Numbered from the stretch's first letter, positions 1 through 10,211 are shown. The stretch: 64,000 nt of DNA from Clostridia bacterium (GCA_017428385.1 JAFRQX010000010.1:170591-234590); one strand, 5' to 3'. Made by a program: numbers and translations. The notes: generated from the sequence alone by a model not told the origin.

Positions 1-331
1 GCACAAAGTGCTGTTTTTTTCGATTAAATGCGCATTCGCGTAGTATGGGATTCCTCGACTTCGCTCGGAATGACAATAGAGGCGGGGAGCCTATGACTAC
101 AATGTCGCCCAAGCTGAAGCTTTGCTGAAAACCAAATATAATTATGAATTGTTGAGGAGCCATCCGCGATTTAGCGAGGCGAATGACTCCCACGTTACAG
201 CCGTCAAAGATCTGAAAGATCTTTGGTAACGGCGATCACGAAATTATGAATTCTCAATACGCCTGTTATCTGGTATAATAAATGTAGAATGTCCAATCAA
301 TCGGGATCAGAATGACAGGAGGAGAGAGACC
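1..331. other. upstream intergenic region of glgA
   Basis: No complete gene is visible here. The left edge holds the tail of a terminator (T run at about 13-20). A copy of a dispersed repeat lies at 47-75 (ATTCCTCGACTTCGCTCGGAATGACA-like). From 80 to 229 one plus frame stays open without a start codon and ends in TAA; it may be the remnant of a lost gene but resembles nothing I recognise. TATAAT at 274-279 with a poor -35 (TTCTCA, 17 nt upstream) is the likely glgA promoter. Confidence 0.4.
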
Positions 332-1789
332 ATGGCCACTAAACGGAGAATAGCCTTTGTCGGATCCGAATGCTATCCTTTTGTAAAAACGGGCGGTCTG
401 GGAGACGTGATGTATGCTCTGCCCAGGGCACTGGTAACCAGGGACTGCGAGGTGCGAGTCATCCTTCCCCTGTATGCCTGCATCCCTGCGAAATACAAGG
501 AAAAACTGGAGTACAAGGGCTCCTTCATGATGGATCAGACGTCGGACGGGAGAAACTTCTACGTCGGTATCATGGAGCTGGAAATGGACGGAGTCATCTA
601 TGACTTCATCGACAACCGGGAGTTCTTTGACTGGGGCAATCCCTATACGGGACTGTGGGAAGATATTCCCAAGTACTGCTTCTTTGCCAAGGCTTCCCTG
701 GCAATCCTGAATTACCTGGACTGGGCGCCGGATGTAATCCACTGCCACGACTGGCAGGGAAGCCTCGTGCCGCTGTATAAGCGGACGAAGTTCTGGAATT
801 CGCCTGTGGGCAAGGCAAAGACCGTCCTGACGATCCACAACCTCCGGTTCCAGGGTATCTGCAGTATCGAACACCTGAAATACTGGTCCGGCCTGCGGGA
901 TGATCTGTTTGATTATCCGGTGCTGAAGCACAATGAGGATGAGGCCAATATGTTCAAGGGCGGCCTGGCCTTCGCGGACCGGATTACCACCGTCAGCGAG
1001 ACCTACGCCCAGGAGATCCAGACGCCGGCCTTCGGCGAGGGCCTGGATGCCCACCTGCGCTATCACAGCCCGCGGCTGAAGGGTATCGTGAACGGCATTG
1101 ACGTGGAGCAGTGGGATCCCGCGAAGGACGCCCTGCTGGCTGCTCCCTATGACGTGGAAAACGCCGTGGAGCGGAAGAAGGAAAACAAGCGGGCCCTGCA
1201 GGAGAAGCTGGGGCTGACCCAGGATGACCGGAAAATGGTCATCGGCCTGGTTTCCCGCCTGACGGACCAGAAGGGCCTGGACCTGGTGGACGCCATCTTC
1301 CCGCAACTGATTGACGGGAATACGCAGGTGGCGGTGCTTGGCACCGGTGACCCGCGGTACGAAAGCGCCTTCCGCTGGTTTGAGGGACAATACAAGGGCG
1401 ACGTGTGCGCCTATATCAGCTATAACGAAGTCCTGGCCCATGCGATCTACGCCGGTGCGGACGCCTTCCTGGTGCCCAGCCTGTTTGAGCCCTGCGGCCT
1501 GACACAGCTGATCGCCATGCGCTACGGCACGGCACCGATCGTCCGGGAAACCGGCGGCCTGAAGGATACGGTGCAGCCTTTCCGTGGCGACCTGAACGAA
1601 GGCAATGGCTTCACCTTTGACCGCTATGACGCGAACCTGTTGCTGGAGGCCGTGAACCAGGCCAAGACCGTGTTCTTTACTGACCGGGGCGCCTGGGACG
1701 AGATGGTCCGGCGGAACATGCGGAAGGACGTGTCCTGGGAACAGTCGGCAGAGAAATATCTTTCACTTTATGACGAGGTCATTAAGTGA
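332..1789 (+). CDS. glgA: glycogen synthase (ADP-glucose type, GT5)
   Basis: A 485-residue glycosyltransferase that elongates alpha-1,4-glucan chains from ADP-glucose in the cytoplasm. The ADP-glucose-binding signature KTGGLGD lies at residues 19-25, and the C-terminal GT-B half has the retaining-glycosyltransferase segment FEPCGLTQL with its catalytic Glu. Length matches bacterial GlgA. The ATG at 332 follows an AGGAGGAGAG ribosome binding site. No other glg gene adjoins it, so it appears to be monocistronic; the following gene starts 125 bases later behind its own SD. Confidence 0.95.
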   Translation: MATKRRIAFVGSECYPFVKTGGLGDVMYALPRALVTRDCEVRVILPLYACIPAKYKEKLEYKGSFMMDQTSDGRNFYVGIMELEMDGVIYDFIDNREFFDWGNPYTGLWEDIPKYCFFAKASLAILNYLDWAPDVIHCHDWQGSLVPLYKRTKFWNSPVGKAKTVLTIHNLRFQGICSIEHLKYWSGLRDDLFDYPVLKHNEDEANMFKGGLAFADRITTVSETYAQEIQTPAFGEGLDAHLRYHSPRLKGIVNGIDVEQWDPAKDALLAAPYDVENAVERKKENKRALQEKLGLTQDDRKMVIGLVSRLTDQKGLDLVDAIFPQLIDGNTQVAVLGTGDPRYESAFRWFEGQYKGDVCAYISYNEVLAHAIYAGADAFLVPSLFEPCGLTQLIAMRYGTAPIVRETGGLKDTVQPFRGDLNEGNGFTFDRYDANLLLEAVNQAKTVFFTDRGAWDEMVRRNMRKDVSWEQSAEKYLSLYDEVIK

Positions 1790-1890
1790 AAGAATGAATA
1801 ATGAATACTGAAAACTTAAAAATGATATAGTGTTGAGTTTTCAGTGATGAGTGAAGAGTGTAGAGTGAAAAGTGTAGAGTTGCCGACAAG
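1790..1890. repeat. interspersed AT-rich repeat between glgA and rnz
   Basis: The sequence AATGAATACTGAAAACTTAA recurs at about 17524-17545, and related AATTATGAATT strings occur near 140, 240 and 26520. It contains short GTGAAGAGTGTAGAG-type direct repeats. No coding potential is seen; it looks like a dispersed noncoding repeat. Confidence 0.5.
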
Positions 1891-1913
1891 TCGGCATCCG
1901 GAGGAGTTTACCG

Positions 1914-2855
1914 ATGCTTGAGTTTTGCACGCTGGGGACCGGCGGGACACTACCGATTCCCGAGCGGGCGTTATCTTCCCTTTATGTCCGGGTGAACGGG
2001 CGGAGCCTGCTGATTGACTGCGGTGAAGGCACCCAGGTCGGCATCCGCCGTCTCGGCTGGGGATTCCGCTGCCTGGACGGGATGCTGCTGACCCATTACC
2101 ATGGAGATCACTGCACCGGCATCGCGGGCCTGCTGCTGAGCCTGGAAAAGGCAGGAAAGGATGAGCCCTTCCACATCTGGGGCCCCAGGGGGCTGAAACG
2201 TGTGGTGGAAGGCTTGTGCGTCATCGTACCCCAGCTTTCCTTCCCGGTGATGCTGCATGAGCTGCCTGCCGAGGGCGGGAATGTGGAGCTGATCGGCCTG
2301 AAGATCCGGGCGTTCCCGGTGGATCACGGCGGCATTCCCTGCTTCGGCTACCGCATGGCGCTGGACCGGGGCGCGGTCTTTGATCCGGAAAAGGCAAAGG
2401 AACTGAATGTTCCCATGAAGGACTGGAAACGGCTGCAGCAGGGAGAAGCGGTGCATGTGGGATTGAAACGGATCCTGCCCGGAGACGTGACCGGCGCGGC
2501 CCGCAAGGGCATCACGCTGGTGTTCTCCACAGATACCCGCCCCTGTGAAACGCTTGAAAAGAACTGCGCGGACGCGGATCTGCTGATCCTGGAAGGCATG
2601 TATGGCACGGAAGATAAGATGCCCCAGGCCCTGAAGAACCACCATATGCTCTTCCGGGAAGCCGCGGAAATTGCGCAGAAAACAATGCCCGGGGGACTGC
2701 TCCTGACCCACTTCAGCACCAGCCTGGAGGATCCGGAGGAGTACCTGCCGGAAACGAGAACGATTTTTGAAAGGACCTGGGCCGCAAAGGACGGCGAAAC
2801 CGTTGTGATGCGCTACCCGGAAGGCAAGGAAAAAGCATGGATCAGTTTGTCCTGA
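1914..2855 (+). CDS. rnz: ribonuclease Z (tRNase Z, metallo-beta-lactamase fold)
   Basis: A 313-residue zinc phosphodiesterase of the ELAC/RNase Z family, which removes 3' trailers from tRNA precursors. The metal-binding motif HYHGDH is at residues 61-66. Further metal ligands appear as VDHGG, FSTDTRP and the late LLTHFS segment. The start follows GGAGGAGTTTACCG. The 3' end overlaps uvrB by 19 bases, so the two are probably co-transcribed and translationally coupled. Confidence 0.9.
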   Translation: MLEFCTLGTGGTLPIPERALSSLYVRVNGRSLLIDCGEGTQVGIRRLGWGFRCLDGMLLTHYHGDHCTGIAGLLLSLEKAGKDEPFHIWGPRGLKRVVEGLCVIVPQLSFPVMLHELPAEGGNVELIGLKIRAFPVDHGGIPCFGYRMALDRGAVFDPEKAKELNVPMKDWKRLQQGEAVHVGLKRILPGDVTGAARKGITLVFSTDTRPCETLEKNCADADLLILEGMYGTEDKMPQALKNHHMLFREAAEIAQKTMPGGLLLTHFSTSLEDPEEYLPETRTIFERTWAAKDGETVVMRYPEGKEKAWISLS

Positions 2856-4858
2856 AGGCGCCCTATGCGCCCTCCGGAGACCAGCCCCAGGCCATAGAGG
2901 CGCTGGCGGCAGGAATCCAGGCGGGACTGAAGGATCAGATCCTTCTGGGTGTCACGGGCAGCGGCAAGACCTTCACCATGGCTTCGGTGATTGAAAAAGT
3001 ACAGAAGCCCACCCTGGTCATTGCCCATAACAAGACGCTGGCGGCACAGCTCTGCAGTGAGCTGAAGGCTTTCTTCCCGGACAGCCGGGTGGAATACTTC
3101 GTCAGCTATTATGATTACTATCAGCCGGAAGCGTACATCGCTTCCTCGGATACCTATATCGAAAAAGATGCCTCCATCAATGATGAGATTGACCGCCTGC
3201 GCCACTCGGCCACGGCGGCGCTTCGTGAGCGTAAAGACGTGATCATCGTCGCGTCCGTCAGCTGCATCTATTCCATGGGCGACCCCAGCGAGTACGAGGG
3301 ACAGATGATCTCCCTGCGGCCGGGCATGGAATACAGCCGCACAAAGCTGATCCGGGACCTGATCGACATCCAGTATGAACGCAATGACGTGGAGTTTGAC
3401 CGGGGAACCTTCCGGGTCCGGGGCGACACGATCGAGATCATCCCCGCGGGTGAAAACCAGAAGGCCATCCGGGTGGAACTTTTCGGGGACGAAATTGAGC
3501 GGATCTCCGTTATTGAGGCGGTGAGCGGCCATGCCCTGGCCACCCTGGAGCACGCGGCCCTTTTCCCGGCGACGCACTATGCCACAGACCCTGCCCACAT
3601 GGAGGAGCACATCGGGGATATTGAAAAGGACCTGAAGCAGCGCATTGAGGAGTTTGAATCCCAGGGTAAGCTGCTGGAGGCCCAGCGTATTGCCCAGCGT
3701 ACCCGCTACGATATCGAGATGATGCGGGAGATCGGATACTGCCAGGGCATTGAAAACTATTCCCGGTATTTTGACGGCCGGAAGCCCGGGGACGCACCCT
3801 ATACGCTGCTGGATTACTTTACCGGGGACTTCCTGGTGATGATTGACGAAAGCCATGTGACTGTGCCCCAGATCCGTGCCATGTACAACGGAGACCGGGC
3901 AAGGAAAAATACGCTGGTGGAATACGGATTCCGCCTGCCTTCCGCCTATGACAACCGGCCGCTGCTGTTCAACGAGTTTGAGGAGCGCATCGGCCAGACT
4001 ATCTTTGTATCCGCCACCCCCGGCCCTTATGAGCGGGAGCGGGCACAGCAGGTGGTGGAACAGATCATCCGGCCCACGGGCCTGCTGGATCCGGAGGTGA
4101 TCCTGCGGCCGGCTACCGGCCAGGTGGACGATCTGGTAGGCGAGATCCGGAAGGTGACGGAGAAAGGCGAGCGTGTGCTGGTCACCACACTGACCAAGCG
4201 CATGGCGGAGAGCCTCACCGAGTATCTCAAGGAACTTGATATCAAGGTGAGGTACCTGCACAGCGATATCCAGACCATGGAGCGGATGGAGCTGCTGCGG
4301 GATCTGCGCCTGGGCGAGTATGACGTGCTGGTGGGTATCAACCTGCTGCGGGAAGGCCTGGACCTGCCGGAGGTCGCGCTGGTCGCGATCCTGGACGCGG
4401 ATAAGGAAGGCTTCCTGCGGAGCGAAACCTCCCTGGTGCAGACCATCGGCCGGGCGGCTCGTAACGTGGACGGCCGGGTCATCCTGTACGGCGACCAGCT
4501 GACGGAGAGCATGGCCAAGGCCATGTCGGAAACCAACCGTCGCCGCGCCATCCAGGAGGAATACAACAAGGCCAACGGCATTACACCGGAGAGCGTGCGC
4601 AACGCGATTCGCAGCGTGCTGGAAATCACACGCCGGGTGGAGGAAACCGCTCCCGCGGCGTTGAATGAAGATGAACGTGCTGCCCTGATGCGGAAGATTG
4701 AGGATGAGATGCTCACCGCGGCGAAGGAGCTGGAATTCGAGCGCGCCGCGCAGCTGCGTGACAGGCTGCTCGAGCTCCGGGGTGAAGCGCCCATGAAGGA
4801 CGATAACCAGAGCCGGCGGCACAGACGAAGGGAGAGAACAAGAAAGAGTGAACACTGA
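2837..4858 (+). CDS. uvrB: excinuclease ABC subunit B
   Basis: A 673-residue UvrB, the damage-verification helicase of nucleotide excision repair, which works with UvrA and UvrC. The Walker A motif GVTGSGKT is at about residues 38-45. The beta-hairpin region ([10 protein letters not shown]), the helicase motifs and the C-terminal UVR coiled coil that contacts UvrC ([12 protein letters not shown]) are all present. Length is normal. Its start lies inside rnz, and its last codons overlap a small downstream membrane ORF. uvrA and uvrC are not in this window. Confidence 0.97.
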   Translation: MDQFVLKAPYAPSGDQPQAIEALAAGIQAGLKDQILLGVTGSGKTFTMASVIEKVQKPTLVIAHNKTLAAQLCSELKAFFPDSRVEYFVSYYDYYQPEAYIASSDTYIEKDASINDEIDRLRHSATAALRERKDVIIVASVSCIYSMGDPSEYEGQMISLRPGMEYSRTKLIRDLIDIQYERNDVEFDRGTFRVRGDTIEIIPAGENQKAIRVELFGDEIERISVIEAVSGHALATLEHAALFPATHYATDPAHMEEHIGDIEKDLKQRIEEFESQGKLLEAQRIAQRTRYDIEMMREIGYCQGIENYSRYFDGRKPGDAPYTLLDYFTGDFLVMIDESHVTVPQIRAMYNGDRARKNTLVEYGFRLPSAYDNRPLLFNEFEERIGQTIFVSATPGPYERERAQQVVEQIIRPTGLLDPEVILRPATGQVDDLVGEIRKVTEKGERVLVTTLTKRMAESLTEYLKELDIKVRYLHSDIQTMERMELLRDLRLGEYDVLVGINLLREGLDLPEVALVAILDADKEGFLRSETSLVQTIGRAARNVDGRVILYGDQLTESMAKAMSETNRRRAIQEEYNKANGITPESVRNAIRSVLEITRRVEETAPAALNEDERAALMRKIEDEMLTAAKELEFERAAQLRDRLLELRGEAPMKDDNQSRRHRRRERTRKSEH

Positions 4859-5006
4859 ACATAAATCCGGGAACAAGCGGCTCTGGCTGGGGCCGGTGCT
4901 GCTGGCCGTGCCGTTCCTGGCGGTTATCATTTTCGCGGCGCTACGCCTGGGCCCCACCATCCTGCGGGTCATCAGCGTGCTGATCAAGGGGGCCGTCGTA
5001 TCATGA
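4848..5006 (+). CDS. small single-span membrane protein (52 aa)
   Basis: A short frame starting at GTG (4848), overlapping the end of uvrB by 11 bases and the start of the next membrane protein by 4 bases (ATGA). The product has a charged N-terminus, a hydrophobic stretch at about residues 13-35 and an amphipathic tail. The double overlap in a gene-dense operon is the main evidence that it is translated. A purine-rich AAGGGAGAG precedes it, though spacing is long. Function unknown; a chaperone-like partner of the downstream membrane protein is possible but unsupported. Confidence 0.55.
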   Translation: MNTEHKSGNKRLWLGPVLLAVPFLAVIIFAALRLGPTILRVISVLIKGAVVS

Positions 5007-5845
5007 AAAAGATTATCGCGTGGTTTTTTGCGCTCCTGCTGACCGGCAGCCTGATCCTTTTCGGCGTGTGCCTTGTGGGCCGTCAGGTGATTGCCCCGGC
5101 CATGGGGGACGAAGGGGCTCCCGTCAGCGATTCCCTGATCCGGGAGGAAAAGGATCTGGCCAGGGAACGGATCACCGCCCTGGCAGAGCTTTATGGCTTT
5201 AACCCGGAACCGGTCATTGCCGCTGTGAACGAGGACGTCCTGAAAGACCTGAACAGCCAGGCCTCCCTGTGGTGGAGCAGCGTGCTGCGGGATGGCAAGG
5301 CAGGTCAGGAACTCCACTGGGACACCAAAGAGGTGGAGCAGATCCTCATGGAGGATCCCGCTGTGCAGGAGAATCCGGAGGAAGCGGCGTATTTTGCCTA
5401 CTCTGTATCAGAAGAAATCCATAAGAGCATTGTGAATATGGTGCTGCCCATGCGCCAGCTGGTTTTCAGCCTTGGACTGGAAAAGGCTGAAAAGCGGATT
5501 GACCTGGTCAATATCGTGGAGTTCTTCCTGGGCATGCCATGGGCAGCGCTGGCACTGTCCGCGCTGTTTGCCGGGTTTGCTGCCCTGGCTGACGGCCGGC
5601 CCCTGCGCCGGGTGCTCCGTTACATCGGTTCTGCCCTGGGTGCTGCCGCACTGGTGATGGCTGCAATCGTGGTGCTGTATCTTTGCGCGGGTATCCTCCC
5701 GATGATCCAGGAGGCTTCCGCCGGCCTGACCCTTCAGTATCAGAGCGTGGTCACCGGCTCCCTGCTGCTGACCGCCGGCATTGTGGCGTTGTTTGCGGCA
5801 GGCTGCGTGGTGTGCCTGCTGAAATGCAGGGAGAAGAAAGCATGA
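5003..5845 (+). CDS. integral membrane protein, unknown function
   Basis: A 280-residue protein with an N-terminal signal anchor (about residues 5-30), a soluble extracytoplasmic domain of about 130 residues rich in Glu and Asp, and three more hydrophobic segments near residues 175-195, 205-235 and 250-273. I recognise no family. It overlaps both the preceding 52-residue ORF and the following phosphoesterase by ATGA, so all three are probably translated as one unit. Confidence 0.75.
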   Translation: MKKIIAWFFALLLTGSLILFGVCLVGRQVIAPAMGDEGAPVSDSLIREEKDLARERITALAELYGFNPEPVIAAVNEDVLKDLNSQASLWWSSVLRDGKAGQELHWDTKEVEQILMEDPAVQENPEEAAYFAYSVSEEIHKSIVNMVLPMRQLVFSLGLEKAEKRIDLVNIVEFFLGMPWAALALSALFAGFAALADGRPLRRVLRYIGSALGAAALVMAAIVVLYLCAGILPMIQEASAGLTLQYQSVVTGSLLLTAGIVALFAAGCVVCLLKCREKKA

Positions 5846-6543
5846 AAAGAGTGCTGACCGAATACACCTTCCGCACGGACCGGGTAGACCGGCCGCTGCG
5901 CCTGGCTGTGGCCTCAGACATCCACAGCTCGGCCTTTGACGATGTGCTGGGGGAGTTCGGCCGCTGCGACGCGGTGCTGGTTCCGGGCGATCTGGTGGAT
6001 CGTCACCGGAAGAACAACAGCAATGCCCTGCGGTTCCTGGATGTGGCACCGGATTATGCCCCGGTGTTCCTGTCCGTGGGCAATCACGAGCGGAAGTATA
6101 AACACCGGGAAGAATTCCTGCAGCGGGTACGGGAAAGCCGGGTCACCCTGCTGGACAACCAAAGTACAGCCTTTCACGGCATCCGCCTCGGCGGCCTTTC
6201 CAGCGTCCGGGACGGTGTACCGGACAAGGCCTTCCTGGACCGGTTTGAAAAGGAAGAAGGCTACCGGCTCCTCATGTGCCATCATCCGGAGATGTACCGG
6301 GACTATGTATCCGGACGGGAGATTGACCTGACCCTCTGCGGCCATGCCCACGGCGGCCAGATTCAGATTGCGGGCCGCGGCCTGTACGCGCCGGGGCAGG
6401 GACTGTTTCCGAAGCTCACCCACGGCCTGTATGACGACGGGAAGATGCTTTTGTCCCGGGGGATGACCAACGGCGCCAAACCGCGGATTCCCCGCATCGG
6501 CAACCCCTGTGAACTGATTATCCTGAACATCACCCCCGCGTGA
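5842..6543 (+). CDS. metallophosphoesterase (calcineurin-like, YkuE-type)
   Basis: A 233-residue cytoplasmic calcineurin-like phosphoesterase. The family motifs appear in order: SDIHS, PGDLVD, GNHE, CHHPE and GHAHGGQ, so the dimetal site looks complete. The start chosen (ATG 5842) overlaps the previous stop by ATGA, although the frame stays open further upstream. No N-terminal membrane anchor is present, unlike many YkuE relatives. The substrate cannot be read from sequence; co-translation with an unknown membrane protein suggests an envelope-related role. Confidence 0.85.
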   Translation: MKRVLTEYTFRTDRVDRPLRLAVASDIHSSAFDDVLGEFGRCDAVLVPGDLVDRHRKNNSNALRFLDVAPDYAPVFLSVGNHERKYKHREEFLQRVRESRVTLLDNQSTAFHGIRLGGLSSVRDGVPDKAFLDRFEKEEGYRLLMCHHPEMYRDYVSGREIDLTLCGHAHGGQIQIAGRGLYAPGQGLFPKLTHGLYDDGKMLLSRGMTNGAKPRIPRIGNPCELIILNITPA

Positions 6544-6584
6544 TGTTGTTCCACAGAAGAAAAACACAGAAAGGACGGACAGAC

Positions 6585-6743
6585 ATGGATCAGCAAGACC
6601 TGAAACTGCTTACGGACTGGTTTGACCAGAACCAGGATCACAAGCTGAACTTCATCGAGAAGGAAGCCATCAAGCTGGCAGTGAAAAAAGCCTCTACAGT
6701 CGGCGATCTGCTGAAGACCGCACTTGATCTGCTGAAGAAGTAA
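6585..6743 (+). CDS. small hydrophilic protein (52 aa)
   Basis: A short helical, Lys/Asp/Leu-rich protein with no signal peptide or membrane segment. The ATG at 6585 was chosen because AAAGGACGG lies just upstream; the upstream in-frame Met at 6540 has no SD. It sits between the phosphoesterase and the greA promoter and may be the last gene of the uvrB operon. No family recognised. Confidence 0.6.
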   Translation: MDQQDLKLLTDWFDQNQDHKLNFIEKEAIKLAVKKASTVGDLLKTALDLLKK

Positions 6744-6759
6744 GAAATCCCCCAAAGCG

Positions 6760-6788
6760 TTGACAATTTAAGGGGAAGAAGGTATAAT
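6760..6788 (+). promoter_or_regulatory. sigma-A promoter of greA-lysS
   Basis: Perfect consensus hexamers TTGACA (6760-6765) and TATAAT (6783-6788) with a 17-nt spacer, 86 bases before the greA start codon. The strength fits a housekeeping transcription and translation operon. Confidence 0.9.
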
Positions 6789-6873
6789 GCACTTCATCCT
6801 CAGAAGATCCTGAAACACCTTGTACCGGGAGCGGAAGCAGGGTGTTTCTCTTACTATGAAAGGAGTCTCCATC

Positions 6874-7350
6874 ATGCCTGAAGGAACGATCCTGACCGAA
6901 AGCGGTCTGAAGAAACTGGAAGAGGAACTGGACTATCTTGTTTCCGTCCGCCGGAATGAGATCAGCGAGCAGATTGCCGTTGCCCGCGGATTCGGCGACC
7001 TGAGCGAGAATGCCGAATACGACGAGGCGAAAAAGGAACAGGCCAAGGTCGAGGAGCAGATTACCCGCCTGCAGGCTACCATCCGGACCGCCACCGTTGT
7101 TGCGGATGACGAAATCACCACCGAGAAGGTATCCATCGGTACCGTTGTAAAGGTGAAAGACCTGGATGACGGCGAGACCTATGAATACTCCATCGTCGGT
7201 GCGAACGAAGCGGATCCCCTGGAGAACAAGATCTCCAATGAGAGTCCCGTGGGCGCGGGCCTGATCGGCATGAAGAAGAACCAGACCGCCACCATCGTGA
7301 TCCCCGCCGGTACGCTCCGGTACAAGATCCTGTCCATTCGCAAGGACTAA
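6874..7350 (+). CDS. greA: transcription elongation factor GreA
   Basis: A 158-residue GreA that rescues backtracked RNA polymerase by stimulating transcript cleavage. The N-terminal coiled coil (about residues 1-75) carries the acidic tip around GDLSENAEYDEAK, and the C-terminal FKBP-like domain ends with the usual hydrophobic core. The ATG at 6874 follows AAAGGAG; an upstream in-frame ATG at 6820 has no such signal. lysS follows after 32 bases, as in many Bacillota. Confidence 0.96.
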   Translation: MPEGTILTESGLKKLEEELDYLVSVRRNEISEQIAVARGFGDLSENAEYDEAKKEQAKVEEQITRLQATIRTATVVADDEITTEKVSIGTVVKVKDLDDGETYEYSIVGANEADPLENKISNESPVGAGLIGMKKNQTATIVIPAGTLRYKILSIRKD

Positions 7351-7382
7351 TTTAACGAATACAGAAAAGGAATGAAGCTGAT

Positions 7383-9302
7383 ATGGCAGATATGGAAGTT
7401 CAGAACCTGAACGAACTCCTCCAGATCCGCAGGGACAAGCTGGCGGAACTGCAGGAAGCGGGCAGGGATCCCTTTGTCATCACAAAGTATGACGTGACGC
7501 ATCACAGCAGTGATATCCGGGACAATTATGACGAGCTGGAAGGCAAAGAAGTTGCCATCGCCGGCCGTATGATGTCCAAACGCGTCATGGGTAAAGCTTC
7601 CTTCTGCAACATCCAGGACCTGAAGGGCGGTATCCAGTGCTATGTGGCCCGGGATTCCATCGGTGAAGATCCCTACAAGGACTTCAAGAAGATGGACATT
7701 GGTGATATCGTCGGCCTGAAGGGCACCGTCTTCAAGACCAAGACCGGGGAAATCTCCGTTCATGCCAACGAGCTGACCCTGCTGAGCAAGAGCCTGCAGA
7801 TCCTGCCGGAGAAGTATCACGGCCTCACCAATACCGACATGCGCTACCGCCAGCGGTATGTGGACCTGATCATGAATCCGGAAGTGAAGGACACCTTCGT
7901 CAAACGGTCCAAGATCATCAGCACTATCCGCCGTTTCCTGGACGCCCAGGGCTTCATGGAAGTGGAAACTCCCATGCTGGTCGCCAATGCCGGCGGCGCC
8001 GCGGCCCGTCCCTTCGAAACGCATTTCAACGCGCTGGATGAGGACTTCAAGCTGCGTATCTCCCTGGAGCTGTACCTGAAGCGCCTGATCGTCGGCGGCC
8101 TGGAAAAGGTCTACGAGATCGGCCGCGTTTTCCGGAATGAAGGCCTGGACACCCGCCACAATCCGGAATTTACCCTCATGGAACTGTATCAGGCCTATAC
8201 CGATTATCACGGCATGATGGACCTGACCGAGAATATGTACCGCTACGTGGCCCAGGAGGTGCTGGGTACCACGAAGATCGTGTACAACGGCATCGAGATG
8301 GACCTGGGCAAGCCCTTTGCCCGGATCACCATGGTGGACGCCGTGAAGCAGTACGCCGGTGTGGACTTCAACGAGATTCACACGGTTGAGGAAGCCCGGG
8401 CCGCCGCGAAGGCACACAACGTGGCCTTTGAAGAGCGCCACGGCAAGGGCGATATCCTGAACCTCTTCTTCGAGGAGTTCTGCGAAGAGCATATGGTTCA
8501 GCCCACCTTCGTCATGGATCACCCGATCGAGATTTCTCCCCTGACCAAGATGAAGCCCGGCAATCCGGACTACGTGGAACGCTTCGAGTTCTTCATGAAC
8601 GGCTGGGAAATGGCCAATGCCTATTCCGAGCTGAACGATCCCATTGACCAGCGCCGCCGCTTCGCCAAGCAGGAAGAACAGTTTGCTGCCGGCGACGAGG
8701 AAGCCAACCACACGGATGAAGACTTCCTGAACGCCCTGGAGATTGGTATGCCGCCCACCGGTGGTATCGGCTTCGGTATTGACAGGATGTGCATGCTGCT
8801 GACGGATGCCGCCGCGATCCGTGACGTGCTGCTCTTCCCGACAATGAAGAGCCAGGGCGCTGCGAAGAACGAGGCGAACAACGCTGCCCAGGCTGCCGCC
8901 AAGGAAGCGAAGGAAGCTGAGAAGATCGACTTCTCCAAGGTGGAGATTGAGCCCCTGTTTGCTGATTTCGTCGACTTTGAAACCTTTTCCAAGAGCGATT
9001 TCCGCGCGGTGAAGGTGCTGGCCTGCGAAGCGGTGAAGAAATCCAAGAAGCTGCTCCAGTTCACCCTGGACGATGGCAGCGGCACACCGCGCACCATCCT
9101 CTCCGGCATTCATGCCTTCTATGAACCGGAAGAGCTGGTCGGCAAGACCTGCGTTGCCATTACCAACCTGCCGCCCCGTCCCATGATGGGCATCGAAAGC
9201 TGCGGTATGCTGCTCTCCGCCGTGCATAATGAAGAAGGCGAGGAGAAGCTGCACCTGCTGATGGTGGATCCTCATATCCCGGCCGGCGCCAAGCTCTACT
9301 GA
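7383..9302 (+). CDS. lysS: lysyl-tRNA synthetase (class II) with C-terminal tRNA-binding domain
   Basis: A class IIb LysRS of 639 residues: an N-terminal OB-fold anticodon domain (about 55-150), then a catalytic core with motif 2 ([15 protein letters not shown]) and motif 3 ([10 protein letters not shown]). Canonical LysRS ends near residue 495. Here an Ala/Lys-rich linker (about 485-515) leads to a further domain of about 120 residues resembling the Trbp111/MetRS-C/EMAPII-type OB fold ([22 protein letters not shown]). That domain usually raises general tRNA affinity. No frameshift is seen between the parts, so the fusion looks genuine. Confidence 0.95.
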   Translation: MADMEVQNLNELLQIRRDKLAELQEAGRDPFVITKYDVTHHSSDIRDNYDELEGKEVAIAGRMMSKRVMGKASFCNIQDLKGGIQCYVARDSIGEDPYKDFKKMDIGDIVGLKGTVFKTKTGEISVHANELTLLSKSLQILPEKYHGLTNTDMRYRQRYVDLIMNPEVKDTFVKRSKIISTIRRFLDAQGFMEVETPMLVANAGGAAARPFETHFNALDEDFKLRISLELYLKRLIVGGLEKVYEIGRVFRNEGLDTRHNPEFTLMELYQAYTDYHGMMDLTENMYRYVAQEVLGTTKIVYNGIEMDLGKPFARITMVDAVKQYAGVDFNEIHTVEEARAAAKAHNVAFEERHGKGDILNLFFEEFCEEHMVQPTFVMDHPIEISPLTKMKPGNPDYVERFEFFMNGWEMANAYSELNDPIDQRRRFAKQEEQFAAGDEEANHTDEDFLNALEIGMPPTGGIGFGIDRMCMLLTDAAAIRDVLLFPTMKSQGAAKNEANNAAQAAAKEAKEAEKIDFSKVEIEPLFADFVDFETFSKSDFRAVKVLACEAVKKSKKLLQFTLDDGSGTPRTILSGIHAFYEPEELVGKTCVAITNLPPRPMMGIESCGMLLSAVHNEEGEEKLHLLMVDPHIPAGAKLY

Positions 9303-9330
9303 TTATCGAGAACCTGGACAAAAACAGATC

Positions 9331-9369
9331 ACAGCCCCGTTTCCGTCATCGGAAAACGGGGCTGTTTTG
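9331..9369 (+). terminator. Rho-independent terminator after lysS
   Basis: Inverted repeat ACAGCCCCGTTT with AAACGGGGCTGT around a short loop, followed by TTTT. It closes the greA-lysS unit. Confidence 0.8.
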
Positions 9370-9383
9370 AAAGGAAAAGACAA

Positions 9384-9875
9384 TTGGAAAAATCTCTTCA
9401 GATCAGACCTGTCAATGAATCCGACGTGAAGTTCCTGTATCAGCTGATGAACTGTCCGCCTGTGCTTGAAAGGCTGAACGAGGTCCCGACCACCCGGCAG
9501 GACTGGACAGACGCCATCAGCGAGTGGCTGAAGGACGAAGACGAGGAAGACTATATTGTCCTGGCTGGAGGCATCCGGACGGGCTGGCTGGGCATCAACG
9601 GCCTGCTGGGCGGGGACGGCATCGCATACCTGAAGATGGCGGCCTTCCTGCCGGAATACCAGGGAAAGGGATACGGAACCAGCTCCATCCGGGAAGTGCT
9701 GGACAGCCTGAAGCAGAGGGGCATTGAGCAGGTATTCCTGTACACTGACAGCGACAATGCACCTGCCCAGGCCTGCTACCGGAAGTGCGGGTTCAAGGTC
9801 GTTGAATCCCTGACAGAGACCATGTCCAACGGTAAAGAGGTGGACAGGGTGAAAATGGTATCCTGCCTGAAATAA
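9384..9875 (+). CDS. GNAT family N-acetyltransferase
   Basis: A 163-residue GNAT-fold acetyltransferase starting at TTG (9384) behind AAAGGAAAAG. The acetyl-CoA pyrophosphate-binding segment reads YQGKGYGTSS, and the later DSDNAPAQACYRKCGF is the usual strand/helix 5 region. The acceptor substrate is unknown. It starts within 20 bases of the lysS terminator and precedes a small TIGR04076-like gene. Confidence 0.85.
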   Translation: MEKSLQIRPVNESDVKFLYQLMNCPPVLERLNEVPTTRQDWTDAISEWLKDEDEEDYIVLAGGIRTGWLGINGLLGGDGIAYLKMAAFLPEYQGKGYGTSSIREVLDSLKQRGIEQVFLYTDSDNAPAQACYRKCGFKVVESLTETMSNGKEVDRVKMVSCLK

Positions 9876-9905
9876 GGGCAAATACAATACACTTTGGAGG
9901 AAAAT

Positions 9906-10160
9906 ATGAGTTATACAGACCGGAAAGTCAAAGTTACGGTGGTGGAAAGCCACTGCCCGAAATATAAGGTGGGTGACGTCATCTGCTTTGTAGGAAGCGA
10001 GATCGATAAGGAACACAGCGACAGAATCTGCATGGTCGCCATGAACGCACTGTATCCTTTTATTTACGCGTTCCGGCGGGGCGGCAACCTGCGGAACGGC
10101 CCGTATCAGTGTACGGACTGCGGTGAAACAGTCAAGTTCACGGTTGAAAACATGGACTGA
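9906..10160 (+). CDS. TIGR04076-like small protein
   Basis: An 84-residue protein with the pattern KVTVVESHCPKYKVGD near its start, an internal FRRGG segment and a CTDC pair near the C-terminus. This resembles the short TIGR04076 family of unknown function. The ATG at 9906 has GGAGG at 9896-9900. It is followed directly by a bidirectional terminator. A metal or Fe-S role for the cysteines is conceivable but unproven. Confidence 0.65.
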   Translation: MSYTDRKVKVTVVESHCPKYKVGDVICFVGSEIDKEHSDRICMVAMNALYPFIYAFRRGGNLRNGPYQCTDCGETVKFTVENMD

Positions 10161-10166
10161 AAAAAG

Positions 10167-10192
10167 AACCGGCTTCATGATGAAGCCGGTTT
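10167..10192. terminator. bidirectional terminator
   Basis: Perfect hairpin AACCGGCTTCA / TGAAGCCGGTT. On the minus strand it is followed by TCTTTTTT, on the plus strand by TTTG, so it probably ends both convergent genes. Confidence 0.75.
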
Positions 10193-10211
10193 GTTATATG
10201 CGTGTAATTCG

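Noticed and set aside
80..229. Open frame without start codon, ending in TAA at 227-229
   Set aside because: No start codon, no SD and no recognised similarity. It may be a gene remnant but cannot be supported as a gene.
2813..5317. 834-codon open frame on the minus strand across uvrB
   Set aside because: uvrB is unambiguous on the plus strand; the antisense protein has no domain and no SD. The same applies to the long antisense frames over lysS (7347-9275), the PPK2 gene (32351-33928, plus) and 37712-39370.
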